Positions 1 through 7,149 of a DNA stretch of 11,605 bases are shown piece after piece; within the stretch, counting starts at the first letter, position 1, and each line of letters starts with the position of its first letter. The position numbers and the translations under genes are program-made. Where the stretch lies: positions 1-11,605 of the forward strand of contig JAEZUR010000115.1 of NCBI GenBank assembly GCA_023420935.1, read 5' to 3'. The stretch is from Bacillota bacterium. GTDB lineage: Bacteria; Bacillota; Clostridia; Lachnospirales; Lachnospiraceae. The notes below the pieces were generated by a model, which did not search any database, had not been told where the DNA came from, and was given only the letters and a program-made list of their open reading frames with translations.

Positions 1-185
1 CCAAGAATTACTTCTGCTATTGGTTGTGCCCAAGGTTCATAACCAGGCGAAATTTCTTCAATTGCAGTTCCAGCCGCATCATCCGCTCCTCCAAATCCTG
101 CGCCAGCCGATACAACAAATGGTATAATGGTTAATAAAACACATAATGCTAGTAAACCAATAATAAGTTTTGTATTTTTACTCAT
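1..185 (-). CDS. cbiN: CbiN, cobalt ECF-transporter accessory subunit (partial; 3' end off window)
   Basis: CbiN is a small membrane protein that works with CbiM in the CbiMNQO energy-coupling-factor cobalt importer. About 61 residues are visible: a short N-terminus (MSKNTK), one hydrophobic helix at about residues 7-27, then an outward-facing segment with the family-typical FGGADDAAGTAIEEISPGY and PWAQP. The remaining C-terminal part, normally including a second helix, lies beyond the left edge. The start is ATG at 183-185, preceded by AAAGGAGG (195-202) at 9-nt spacing. It overlaps the end of cbiM by 8 nt (ATGAGTAA), which fits translational coupling. Expression should follow cbiM under the upstream cobalamin riboswitch. 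cbiQ and cbiO are the expected next genes but cannot be seen. The identity rests on the residue pattern plus its position after cbiM. Confidence 0.93.
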   Translation of the reverse strand, partial: MSKNTKLIIGLLALCVLLTIIPFVVSAGAGFGGADDAAGTAIEEISPGYEPWAQPIAEVIL

Positions 186-936
186 TGCGGGAAGCCTCCT
201 TTATAAATCCTATTTCTACAAGTTCAGGTTTTGCATACGTTTCCAACCCAATAAATACAGCTACCGTTAAGAGTCCTTCAATAATAGCTAATGGAATCTG
301 TGTTACTGCAAAGATTCCTAAGAATTCAACTATAGATGCGCCAACTCCTCCCGTGGCACTAGGATGAGCAAGTCCTAACTGAATACTTGTAATACAGTAT
401 GTAAATAAATCTCCAAGTGCCGTGGCAAGAAAGATAGCAATTTTTTTATTTACCTTTAGCTTAATGCTTAGCTTATAGATTACAAAGCTTAATAGCGGTC
501 CTGCTATGGCCATGCTAAATGTATTAGCGCCTAATGTAGTTAATCCGCCATGCGCCAGTAATATTGCCTGAAATAATAAAACAATCATTCCAATCACTGC
601 CATTGCTGCAGGACCAAAAATAATTGCTCCTAGTCCCGTACCAGTGGGATGGCTAGATGATCCCGTCACACTCGGAAACTTTAATGAAGACAATACAAAG
701 GCATAAGCTCCTACCATTGCCAAAACCAATAATGCCTTTCTGTAATTCCTAACCACATTTTTAATACTTATGATACCTACCACTAGAAACGGAACACAAA
801 TCATCCCCCAGGCAATGCAATATTTAGCTGGTAAATATCCCTCCATAATGTGCATTGCATTGACAGTTGGAGCTATGCAAAACATAATTGACAAGCATGC
901 TAGCACTACTATAAATCTTTTTTCGTATATTTTCAT
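178..936 (-). CDS. cbiM: CbiM, substrate-binding membrane subunit of the cobalt ECF importer
   Basis: CbiM is the multi-helix integral membrane S-component that selects Co2+ in the CbiMNQO transporter. The 252-residue product has a signal-peptide-like N-terminus (basic MKIYEKR, hydrophobic stretch, then APTVNA). Cleavage after Ala27 would expose MHIMEGYLP. In the CbiM/NikM family the free N-terminus beginning Met-His is part of the metal site, so this layout fits. Further family motifs are SSSHPTGTG (His96) and LLAHGGLTTLGANTFSMAIAGP, among several hydrophobic helices. Start: ATG at 934-936 with AAGGAG (944-949) 7 nt upstream. It is the first gene after the second cobalamin riboswitch and overlaps cbiN. 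Nickel is an alternative substrate for relatives, but the cobalamin riboswitch and the adjoining cbi operon argue for cobalt. Confidence 0.95.
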   Translation of the reverse strand: MKIYEKRFIVVLACLSIMFCIAPTVNAMHIMEGYLPAKYCIAWGMICVPFLVVGIISIKNVVRNYRKALLVLAMVGAYAFVLSSLKFPSVTGSSSHPTGTGLGAIIFGPAAMAVIGMIVLLFQAILLAHGGLTTLGANTFSMAIAGPLLSFVIYKLSIKLKVNKKIAIFLATALGDLFTYCITSIQLGLAHPSATGGVGASIVEFLGIFAVTQIPLAIIEGLLTVAVFIGLETYAKPELVEIGFIKEASRNE

Positions 937-944
937 TTCCTCAC

Positions 945-1090
945 TCCTTATAAATTAAAATTTAAATCAAAAAAATCCATCTACAATCACAATGAACAAA
1001 TTACGTGATTCGTAAACAGACCTCTATCCTATATAGGATAATCTATTATAAATGACTGTGCGCCGCAGTCCTTATAATCACGTATCAAAA
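945..1090 (-). promoter_or_regulatory. Expression platform of the cbiM cobalamin riboswitch
   Basis: This leader lies between the aptamer and cbiM. A hairpin at 1054-1070 has the stem GACTG/CAGTC, and with the closing pairs its 9-nt apex region contains GCGGCG (1061-1066). That is exactly complementary to CGCCGC in aptamer loop L5 (1194-1199), the expected L5-L13 kissing interaction. Outside it, ATTATAA and TTATAAT could extend the stem. Next comes a perfect 16-nt palindrome, TATCCTATATAGGATA (1025-1040). A 9-bp inverted repeat, AATCACGTA (1002-1010) with TACGTGATT (1076-1084), encloses both. Part of it, AATCAC, could pair instead with GTGATT at 985-990, just before a T7 run (969-975). Which of these forms the switch is not clear from sequence alone. 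Both a weak terminator and occlusion of the cbiM ribosome site are possible. Confidence 0.65.
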
Positions 1091-1311
1091 GGCAGGTCTT
1101 CTGACTCAGGCTTCCACATTACATTCAGCCTTCCCACATAATAAATGCAGTGGCTTTTCATACTTACGATTCGAATGTAACTCTACCTTTACAGCGGCGG
1201 GACCGTATGGGACTTTCACCCATTTCCCTATTATCCTGATCACAAAAACGATGGAATGCACTCTTTTTGAGCTTTCCATTGTCCTGAATAAATTTGTATC
1301 AGGCACCTTTT
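1091..1311 (-). ncRNA. Cobalamin riboswitch aptamer (upstream of cbiMN)
   Basis: The minus strand carries the conserved elements of a cobalamin (B12) riboswitch in order: AAAAGGTGCC at the 5' end (about 1302-1311), ATAATAGGGAAATGGGTGAAA, then ACGGTCCCGCCGCTGTAA (loop L5), a GCCACTG element (1148-1154), and the 3' B12 box GAGTCAGAAGACCTGCC (1091-1107). A 9-bp stem pairs 1173-1181 with 1118-1126. The 5' domain has a long peripheral arm, which makes this aptamer about 220 nt. Cobalamin binding normally lowers expression of downstream genes. Here the target is cbiM, so the RNA would tie cobalt uptake to cobalamin supply. The presence of the GCCACTG region suggests the larger, adenosylcobalamin-type class; that class assignment is an inference. 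Confidence 0.96.
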
Positions 1312-1314
1312 CAT

Positions 1315-1349
1315 ATTAAATTAATAATAATAACTACATAACAACTCAA
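1315..1349 (-). promoter_or_regulatory. Candidate promoter for riboswitch-cbiMN
   Basis: Two overlapping sigma-A-like candidates sit just upstream of the aptamer: TTGTTA (1339-1344) with TTTAAT (1315-1320) at 18-bp spacing, and TTGAGT (1344-1349) with TATTAA (1321-1326) at 17 bp. Either would start transcription within a few bases of the aptamer's first conserved nucleotides. The region is very AT-rich, so chance matches are easy. I see no good terminator between the cbiC stop (1372-1374) and this point, so read-through from the cbi operon into the second riboswitch is also possible. Confidence 0.4.
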
Positions 1350-1371
1350 TAACATAGTTTATAATTACTAC

Positions 1372-2016
1372 TTAAGAATTGTTTTTACCTTCCTGAAGAT
1401 ATAGAAAGGCATTACATATGGCTGCAGCCACATTGCTTCCACCTTTTCTTCCTCTAGCCACAATATAAGGTACTCCAGCTGTCATAATTAGTTCTTTCGA
1501 CTGTATGACATTTACAAATCCCACTGGTACACCAATAATTAAGGATGGTTTGATTTTCCCTTCTTTTATTAATTCATAAAGTCGAATTAAGGCGGTTGGT
1601 GCATTCCCAATTGCAAAAATTAACTCTTTTTCTAGTAATGCCGCCTTATCCATGCTAGCACTTGCTCTTGTGGAACCATTTGCTTTTGCTGCTTCTGCCA
1701 CATCTTCATCTGACATAAAGCAAAATACCTCTCCGCCATATTGAGCCAGCAATTTTTTATTTATTCCTGATCTACCCATCTGTGTATCGGTGATGATGCA
1801 TGCTCCTCTTTTCAAAGCGCTTAATGTTTCTTCCAACACTTTATCTGAAAAAAGTAACGTATCTGCATATTCAAAATCAGCAGTTGTATGAATCACACGT
1901 TTAATAATTGGGGCTTTGTCCTCATCAAGGACTCTCGTTCCTAATTCTTGCGTAATCAGTTCAAAACTTCTTTTCTCAATATCCATTGGTAAAACTTGCT
2001 CTAATTCAATCTTCAT
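1372..2016 (-). CDS. cbiC: CbiC, cobalt-precorrin-8 methylmutase
   Basis: CbiC (CobH family) moves the C11 methyl group to C12 of cobalt-precorrin-8, giving cobyrinic acid. The product is 214 residues from ATG at 2014-2016. I chose this start because its ATGA overlaps the cbiA stop, GGGGG lies a few bases upstream, and it places the histidine of RVIHTT at residue 43, matching the catalytic His43 known from CobH. A start four codons earlier (2028) is possible but has a poor ribosome site. Visible family blocks: RVIHTTADFEYAD (40-52), GACIITDTQMGRSGINK (71-87), TRASAS (116-121), IGNAPTAL (136-143), GVPVGFVN (162-169) and GRKGGSNVAAAICNA (189-203). It is the last gene of the ring-synthesis cluster. 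The downstream gap holds a new promoter candidate and the second riboswitch. Confidence 0.96.
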   Translation of the reverse strand: MKIELEQVLPMDIEKRSFELITQELGTRVLDEDKAPIIKRVIHTTADFEYADTLLFSDKVLEETLSALKRGACIITDTQMGRSGINKKLLAQYGGEVFCFMSDEDVAEAAKANGSTRASASMDKAALLEKELIFAIGNAPTALIRLYELIKEGKIKPSLIIGVPVGFVNVIQSKELIMTAGVPYIVARGRKGGSNVAAAICNAFLYLQEGKNNS

Positions 2017-3374
2017 ATTTGCCCCCATCTGCTTGCACGTTCTAAAAACCCATAAGGTATCTTTATATTCGAATAGTAATATAAATGAGGAAATCCTGCT
2101 GCCAGATTATCATCTCCATGAATACAATTCCATTGAACTTCTTTTAACGGCTTACTGGCCGTAAAACTTTCTCCACAAGAGGAGCTTTCAAAGTAATGAA
2201 ATTCATGTCCATATACGGTTTCTCCCTTTTGTGCTATCAATTGATTCTGATTGGCAGTCAAGGTGATATAACCAAACCTCTTTAATTGATTCGTTTTATA
2301 TACTTCTGCATTAATCACTCCCACCATGGGATAGCTTGTTCCTTGCATATCTTCCATGGCGCGGTGCAGATACATAAAACCGCCACATTCTGCCATGCAA
2401 GGCAGTCCTTGTAATAACGCTTCTTTTATGCTCTCCCGCATACTGATATTTTCACTTAATTGTGCTGCATATAATTCTGGATATCCTCCACCTAGCAAAA
2501 GCCCCTGTATATCATCCGGTAATTTTTTATCGTGTAGAGGTGAAAATTCAACCAACTTTGCTCCCATTTTACTTAGAAGTTCTAAATTATCTTCATAATA
2601 AAAACAAAATGCATCATCTTTTGCGACCGCTATGATAGGATTTCCTTCTATCACAGGAAGTTTCGGTTCCTCAAAAAATAAATCAGACGTATTTCTAGCA
2701 ATCTCTAACATAGTATCTACTTCTAACGTTTCTTCCAATACGGTTGCTAACCCATTTAATTTTTGTTGTAACTGTTCAATTTCATTTGGTGTTATAAGAC
2801 CCAAATGTCTGCTTTCAATTACAAATTCTTTTACCAATGGCACATATCCCAGCACTTTTATAGATAATTCCTTTTCTATTTGTTCCTTTATTTCTGGATA
2901 AATACTCATATGCATCTGATTCAAGATAACTCCAACAATATGACTGTCTTTTTGATATTGCAGAAAACCTTGAATCACAGCAATTACCGATCGGCTCATC
3001 CCTTTACATGAAATCACCAGAATTACCGGGGTATCTGTCATATTTGCCAGTTCATAGGAGGATGCCTGGGTTGAGGTGGCAGCTAATCCATCATAATAGC
3101 CCATTACTCCTTCTATAACCGATATATCCATATCTTTCGCTATTTTTCCGAATAAATATTTGACGGTTCTCTCATCACTAAAAAAAGTGTCCAAATTCCT
3201 CGACTTGCTTCCAATGACTTTTGAATGAAACATAGGATCAATGTAATCAGGACCACACTTAAACGAACCCGTTTTTAGTCCCCTATTTATCAATGCCTGT
3301 AATATTCCACAGGTAATCATAGTTTTACCACTGCCGCTAGAAGCCGCTGCAATCATTATTCTAGGCATTTCCAT
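2013..3374 (-). CDS. cbiA: CbiA, cobyrinate a,c-diamide synthase
   Basis: CbiA is a cytoplasmic ATP- and glutamine-dependent enzyme that amidates the a and c side chains of cobyrinic acid. The 453-residue length is usual for the family. The N-terminal synthetase domain has the P-loop AASSGSGKT (10-18) followed by KCGPDYIDPMFH (39-50) and EGVMGYYDG (88-96). The C-terminal class I glutamine amidotransferase domain has GLLLGGGYPE (291-300), the nucleophile Cys330 in CMAECGGFMYL, and YGHEFHYF (388-395). His430 in GFPHLYYYSN is the likely catalytic histidine. Start ATG at 3372-3374 has AGGAGG (3383-3388) 8 nt upstream and overlaps the cbiJET end by 14 nt; an in-frame ATG two codons later is an alternative. 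Hydrogenobyrinate-type CobB is the aerobic homologue, but the surrounding genes are anaerobic. Confidence 0.97.
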   Translation of the reverse strand: MEMPRIMIAAASSGSGKTMITCGILQALINRGLKTGSFKCGPDYIDPMFHSKVIGSKSRNLDTFFSDERTVKYLFGKIAKDMDISVIEGVMGYYDGLAATSTQASSYELANMTDTPVILVISCKGMSRSVIAVIQGFLQYQKDSHIVGVILNQMHMSIYPEIKEQIEKELSIKVLGYVPLVKEFVIESRHLGLITPNEIEQLQQKLNGLATVLEETLEVDTMLEIARNTSDLFFEEPKLPVIEGNPIIAVAKDDAFCFYYEDNLELLSKMGAKLVEFSPLHDKKLPDDIQGLLLGGGYPELYAAQLSENISMRESIKEALLQGLPCMAECGGFMYLHRAMEDMQGTSYPMVGVINAEVYKTNQLKRFGYITLTANQNQLIAQKGETVYGHEFHYFESSSCGESFTASKPLKEVQWNCIHGDDNLAAGFPHLYYYSNIKIPYGFLERASRWGQI

Positions 3375-5346
3375 TTGTTTTTCCTCCTGTACAAGAAATG
3401 ATATAGACCGGATTTTCTCCCAACATCATATGATATGCACCTAATGTTTTCGATTTAGAAACAAACACCTGGACTATTTCACTCTCACGAATTTCCATAG
3501 TTTTTAGGATAGCTATGACTTCTGCTATCGTTTCCAACGAAATTGCATTGATTACCATTCGAATTCCTGAATTTTTACTTAACAATGCAAGGATAATTTC
3601 CTTTAGATTTCCTTGGCTTCCTCCGATAAATGCATGGGTTGGTGCAGGAAGTATCTCCAATGCTTTTGGTGCCTCCCCTAAAACAGCAAAGAGATTCGCT
3701 GCTCCAAACTTTCTTTTATTTTCCTCGATTAGTTTTATCGCTTCGACATTTTTTTCGATCGCATAAACAATGCCGTCTACTGCTTGCAATGCCATTTCAA
3801 CTGATACAGAGCCTGTACCAGCACCTATGTCATAAATCACAGAATCTTTGTTTAGTTTCAGTTTCGAAACAGTAATACTTCTGACCTCTTCTTTTGTCAT
3901 AGGTACTTGTCCACGAATGAACTCTGAGTCGGATAATCCATGTGTTATTACAGTGTTTCTTGCTTTGCTGTTTTCAATGAACACTGCACAAAGTTCAGAA
4001 AATACAGCATTTTGTAACTCTGCCGGGGTTCCTCTTGTAATTATTTCATTTTCATAAGATAACTGTTCACCAATATTAAGGATTACATCTTCTAAACCAT
4101 ATTCCATCAGCTTCTGGCACAGTTGCTTCACACCATGTTCTCCACCTAGCAAGGAAAAGACTTTGGTATGTGTTTTAACTGCCGCTATTATATTTTCTTC
4201 TCTTCCATGTGTACTAATGAACTTTATATCCTCCCACGACGTTTGTAATTTGGCACTGAGAGCAACAACAGATGAAATCCCTGGTAAAACCTGTATTTCA
4301 TAATCTTTTAATACTGCAATTAATTTTTTTGCTCCGCTATAGAATCCAGTATCTCCAGATAATCCAATTACCACCTTTTCATATTCCATATGCGTTATGA
4401 TAAACTCCAGAATTTCTTCTGGTTTATAAGAGATAATCGACGGTTTATGAAAGCAGTCAAGTGTTTCAATGATTCGTTTCGCACCTATCACTATATCTGC
4501 ATCTTCACACGCTTTTACACCTTCCAAAGTCATGTTCTCATAGGCACCCATACCAATTCCCAGTAACGTAATTTTTCTCTTGTATTTCAAATGTAGTCGA
4601 TTACGTAATATGGCCAAACATTCATCATAAGTAGTACCATCCTTTTCTTCCGGTCGGCCAATTACAATGGGCTTTACCTTTGCTCGAACTGCAGCCCTTA
4701 TCTTTTCTTCAAATCCTCCTGCATTCCCGGATTCTTTTGTAACCATATAGGTTGCATTGATTTGCTTTAATAATGCATAATTAAACTCTTCACTAAAAGG
4801 ACCTTGCATACATATTAGATTTTCTCCTTCAAAACCAAGCTGATTGCATTCTTCTACTACCTTTACAGTAGATAAAACTCTAGCAAAAAAACGTTTCTGG
4901 TAATTGGGAACACTAGTATATTTGCCTAGCTCTTTGCTTCCGGTTGTGATTAATACATTACCCTTTGTATTCTTTAGATAGTGTACCGCTTCCTCTATGG
5001 ATTCAACATAGATACAGGATTCTGTATCTATAATACTACTATCTCGAAGCACTCTCATATATTCTATCTTATTTTCCTTACATGCCTGTTGTATATTTTG
5101 AGATACCAAAACTGCATAAGGATGCGTAGCATCTATAACAACATCTATACTCTCCTCCAACATAAGTGCTTTCATCTCAAGCATTTCTAATCTTTTTGTT
5201 GTTATTGATATACCATCCCCTTTGGGAAGTAACTTTTCTCCATATTCCGTTGCCACACAAACATGTATTTTAATATCATGTTCATTTAAATATTCTGCAA
5301 GTTTTCTTCCTTCTACCGTCCCTGCAAAAATCAGAATTCTACACAT
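3361..5346 (-). CDS. cbiJET: CbiJ-CbiE-CbiT fusion: cobalt-precorrin-6A reductase / C5- and C15-methyltransferase-decarboxylase
   Basis: One 661-residue polypeptide carries three consecutive pathway enzymes. Residues about 1-252 are CbiJ (cobalt-precorrin-6A reductase), with an N-terminal nucleotide-binding start (ILIFAGTVEGRKLAEYL) and IDATHPYA (about 71-78). Residues about 256-455 are CbiE, the C5 methyltransferase of the tetrapyrrole-methylase fold, with ITLLGIGMGAYENMTL, GLSGDTGFYSGA (328-339) and LPGISSVVALSA. Residues about 470-661 are CbiT, the C15 methyltransferase and C12-acetate decarboxylase, with HGLSDSEFIRGQVPMTKEEVR and the SAM-binding DIGAGTGSVSVEMA (506-519). CbiE-CbiT fusion is well known (CobL-like); adding CbiJ in front is less usual. 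I chose ATG 5344-5346 because GGAGGGGG precedes it directly and CbiJ proteins begin near this point; an ATG eight codons earlier (5370) lacks a good site. It overlaps cbiH by 8 nt and cbiA by 14 nt. Confidence 0.95.
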   Translation of the reverse strand: MCRILIFAGTVEGRKLAEYLNEHDIKIHVCVATEYGEKLLPKGDGISITTKRLEMLEMKALMLEESIDVVIDATHPYAVLVSQNIQQACKENKIEYMRVLRDSSIIDTESCIYVESIEEAVHYLKNTKGNVLITTGSKELGKYTSVPNYQKRFFARVLSTVKVVEECNQLGFEGENLICMQGPFSEEFNYALLKQINATYMVTKESGNAGGFEEKIRAAVRAKVKPIVIGRPEEKDGTTYDECLAILRNRLHLKYKRKITLLGIGMGAYENMTLEGVKACEDADIVIGAKRIIETLDCFHKPSIISYKPEEILEFIITHMEYEKVVIGLSGDTGFYSGAKKLIAVLKDYEIQVLPGISSVVALSAKLQTSWEDIKFISTHGREENIIAAVKTHTKVFSLLGGEHGVKQLCQKLMEYGLEDVILNIGEQLSYENEIITRGTPAELQNAVFSELCAVFIENSKARNTVITHGLSDSEFIRGQVPMTKEEVRSITVSKLKLNKDSVIYDIGAGTGSVSVEMALQAVDGIVYAIEKNVEAIKLIEENKRKFGAANLFAVLGEAPKALEILPAPTHAFIGGSQGNLKEIILALLSKNSGIRMVINAISLETIAEVIAILKTMEIRESEIVQVFVSKSKTLGAYHMMLGENPVYIISCTGGKTNGNA

Positions 5347-6088
5347 GTCCCCCTCCACAACATATCTCATAGCCCCTAGGTGTTATCATCTGTCTATCGG
5401 ACGTCTTTGTCTGTGAGTTTCCAATAAAGACTGTCGTAAACATATCCACCTTTTGATTTCTAAGTTCTCTTAAAGTCAGAATACTTTGCTCTTCTCCATC
5501 TCGCCCAATGTTTTTCACAATACCACAGATGGTATCTTCATTCGCGTATTCCAAAACAAGGTCGCAAGCCCTTTGTAGATAATCAATTCTTTTTTTACTA
5601 GATGGATTATAGAGACAAATTGCGAAATCTGCTAGTGCTGCACTCCGTAATCTTTGCTCAATCTTTTCCCAAGGAGTTAACAGATCACTAAGACTGATAA
5701 CAGCAAAATCATGCATCAGCGGAGCTCCAAGGATGGCCGCTCCAGCCAAGGCTGCCGTAACACCCGGAATAACCTCAATCTTTATCTCTGGATATTGTTT
5801 CCCTATTTCCAACATAAGTCCTGCCATTCCATATACACCTGCATCTCCACTACAGATCATAGAAACTACATTTCCCTTTTTGGCTTCTTCGAATGCTAAA
5901 ATACAGCGCTCTTCCTCCTTTGTCATAGGGGTAGTTAAAAATTCCTTGCCTGGAAAATGATTTTTCACCAGTTCAACATAAACCGTATATCCGATAATGG
6001 TATCACTTATTTCCATCGCTTTGATTGCTTTCAACGTCATTTGTTCATAAGCTCCAGGTCCTATTCCAATTACATATATTTTATTCAA
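5339..6088 (-). CDS. cbiH: CbiH, cobalt-precorrin-3 C17-methyltransferase (TTG start)
   Basis: CbiH (CobJ family) methylates C17 and drives ring contraction, forming cobalt-precorrin-4 with its delta-lactone. The 249-residue protein is a tetrapyrrole methylase: IYVIGIGPGAYEQMT (4-18), CSGDAGVYGMAG (79-90), IPGVTAALAGAAILGAPLMHDFAVISLSDLLTPW (108-140, family-diagnostic), LYNPSSKKR (159-167), FIGNS (221-225) and ITPRGY (235-240). The start codon appears to be TTG (6086-6088): there is no ATG near the conserved N-terminus, and GGAG lies 8 nt upstream. The TTG overlaps the cbiG stop as TTGAATAA. The C-terminus ends in EICCGGGHV. Its codons double as the GGAGGGGG ribosome site of cbiJET, so the unusual Cys-Cys-Gly3-His tail may be partly a by-product of that overlap. 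Confidence 0.95.
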   Translation of the reverse strand: MNKIYVIGIGPGAYEQMTLKAIKAMEISDTIIGYTVYVELVKNHFPGKEFLTTPMTKEEERCILAFEEAKKGNVVSMICSGDAGVYGMAGLMLEIGKQYPEIKIEVIPGVTAALAGAAILGAPLMHDFAVISLSDLLTPWEKIEQRLRSAALADFAICLYNPSSKKRIDYLQRACDLVLEYANEDTICGIVKNIGRDGEEQSILTLRELRNQKVDMFTTVFIGNSQTKTSDRQMITPRGYEICCGGGHV

Positions 6089-7121
6089 ATTTCATACTCC
6101 AATCTTTCATGGCTAGGGCTACTGTAACACCACTTCCTGCTATTTTCTTCTGTATTAAAGTCCCTTTCTTGCTTCCTAATATGGCTGCCCTTTCACAGAC
6201 ATTTCCAATCCCTGTAATAGATTTCACATAATCTGATTCTACAAAATCTCCTTGCACTTTTTCTAAGATTTCAGCTGAGTAATCTTGTATTTCTAAATTA
6301 TATTTCTCACAAAATTCTAAAAGGCCTCTTTCATTTTTCTTTAAATCAATAGTAGCCACATTTTTCACCGCTTTGATAGAGATAAAACGGGTTTCCAATA
6401 CATTCAAAACAGCACGTTCAATCTCATCCATAGATTTACCTTTTCTACAACCAATCCCTAACGTTAGTACCTGGGGAATTAGGTTCAATGTTTTCAAAAA
6501 CGGTTTCTTATCTCCATCAAAAGAGATGCATATACCATAGTGGTGATCTAAATTAGGATCTAAATTATCTGGCAGAGCACCTTCAATTGGGAAGTCGCTA
6601 CTTACACCAACCTGTAAATTATTTAATATTGCTGCTGATATTTCTTTTGCATATATCATATTAGAGATATGTAATTCATTCCTCTTCGCAAACACATCCA
6701 CAGCAAATTTATGGTTAATATCCGTTGCCGTAGTAATCACAGGAGTAGACCCAAGGATGTTGGCTATCACTCCCACCAACTCATTGGCACCTCCAATATG
6801 TCCTGACAGTATCGGAATTACAAACTCCCCTCTCTCATCAAGAACTATAACCGCTGGATCTGTTGTTTTATGATTTAAAAATGGTGCAATGGCTCGTACC
6901 GCTATCCCTGCTGCGCCAATGAAAATAATTGCACCCACTTGTGTAAACTGCTTTGCCGTCCATTGGTTTAGTGATTCTGTTAATGGAATTAGACCCAATT
7001 TCTGTGCATACATCTCTACCGCATAAGAGCATACACAGTATCCAGATTTTTTCATTCCAATAGAAAGTGCCTGATTGAGCCTGCTTCCATTTAAGGTAAA
7101 ACTAATTAAACTAATCGTCAT
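6081..7121 (-). CDS. cbiG: CbiG, cobalt-precorrin-5A hydrolase
   Basis: CbiG opens the delta-lactone of cobalt-precorrin-5A and releases the C20-methyl fragment as acetaldehyde, giving cobalt-precorrin-5B. The 346-residue product shows the usual three-part layout. The N-terminal domain begins ISLISFTLNGSRL and contains IFIGAAGIAVRAIAPFL. The central part carries the signature ILSGHIGGANEL (about 104-115) and TTATDINHKFAVDVFA. The C-terminal domain has VLTLGIGCRKGKSMDEIE and ends with SITGIGNVCERAAILGS and GVTVALA. Start ATG 7119-7121 is preceded by GGAG (7128-7131) at 6 nt and fits the family N-terminus; the frame stays open nine codons further to a TTG, which I rejected. The gap to cbiF is 28 bp and the end overlaps cbiH by 8 nt. 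Confidence 0.95.
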   Translation of the reverse strand: MTISLISFTLNGSRLNQALSIGMKKSGYCVCSYAVEMYAQKLGLIPLTESLNQWTAKQFTQVGAIIFIGAAGIAVRAIAPFLNHKTTDPAVIVLDERGEFVIPILSGHIGGANELVGVIANILGSTPVITTATDINHKFAVDVFAKRNELHISNMIYAKEISAAILNNLQVGVSSDFPIEGALPDNLDPNLDHHYGICISFDGDKKPFLKTLNLIPQVLTLGIGCRKGKSMDEIERAVLNVLETRFISIKAVKNVATIDLKKNERGLLEFCEKYNLEIQDYSAEILEKVQGDFVESDYVKSITGIGNVCERAAILGSKKGTLIQKKIAGSGVTVALAMKDWSMKFE

Positions 7122-7149
7122 ATTTTTCTCCGCCACTCCTAGAACCAAA

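Noticed and set aside
1106..1306. 66-codon open frame on the minus strand
   Set aside because: It lies wholly within the cobalamin aptamer; the conserved RNA elements explain the sequence.
1318..1371. Terminator after cbiC
   Set aside because: An 8-bp imperfect stem with two G-U pairs and a 12-nt loop exists here, but it is AT-rich and lacks a proper T-run, so I did not call it.
2017..2028. Start of cbiC four codons earlier
   Set aside because: Its upstream region lacks a good ribosome site, while the ATGA overlap at 2013-2016 and the His43 numbering favour the later ATG.
5347..5370. Start of cbiJET eight codons earlier
   Set aside because: No convincing ribosome site; the later ATG has GGAGGGGG directly upstream and fits the CbiJ N-terminus.
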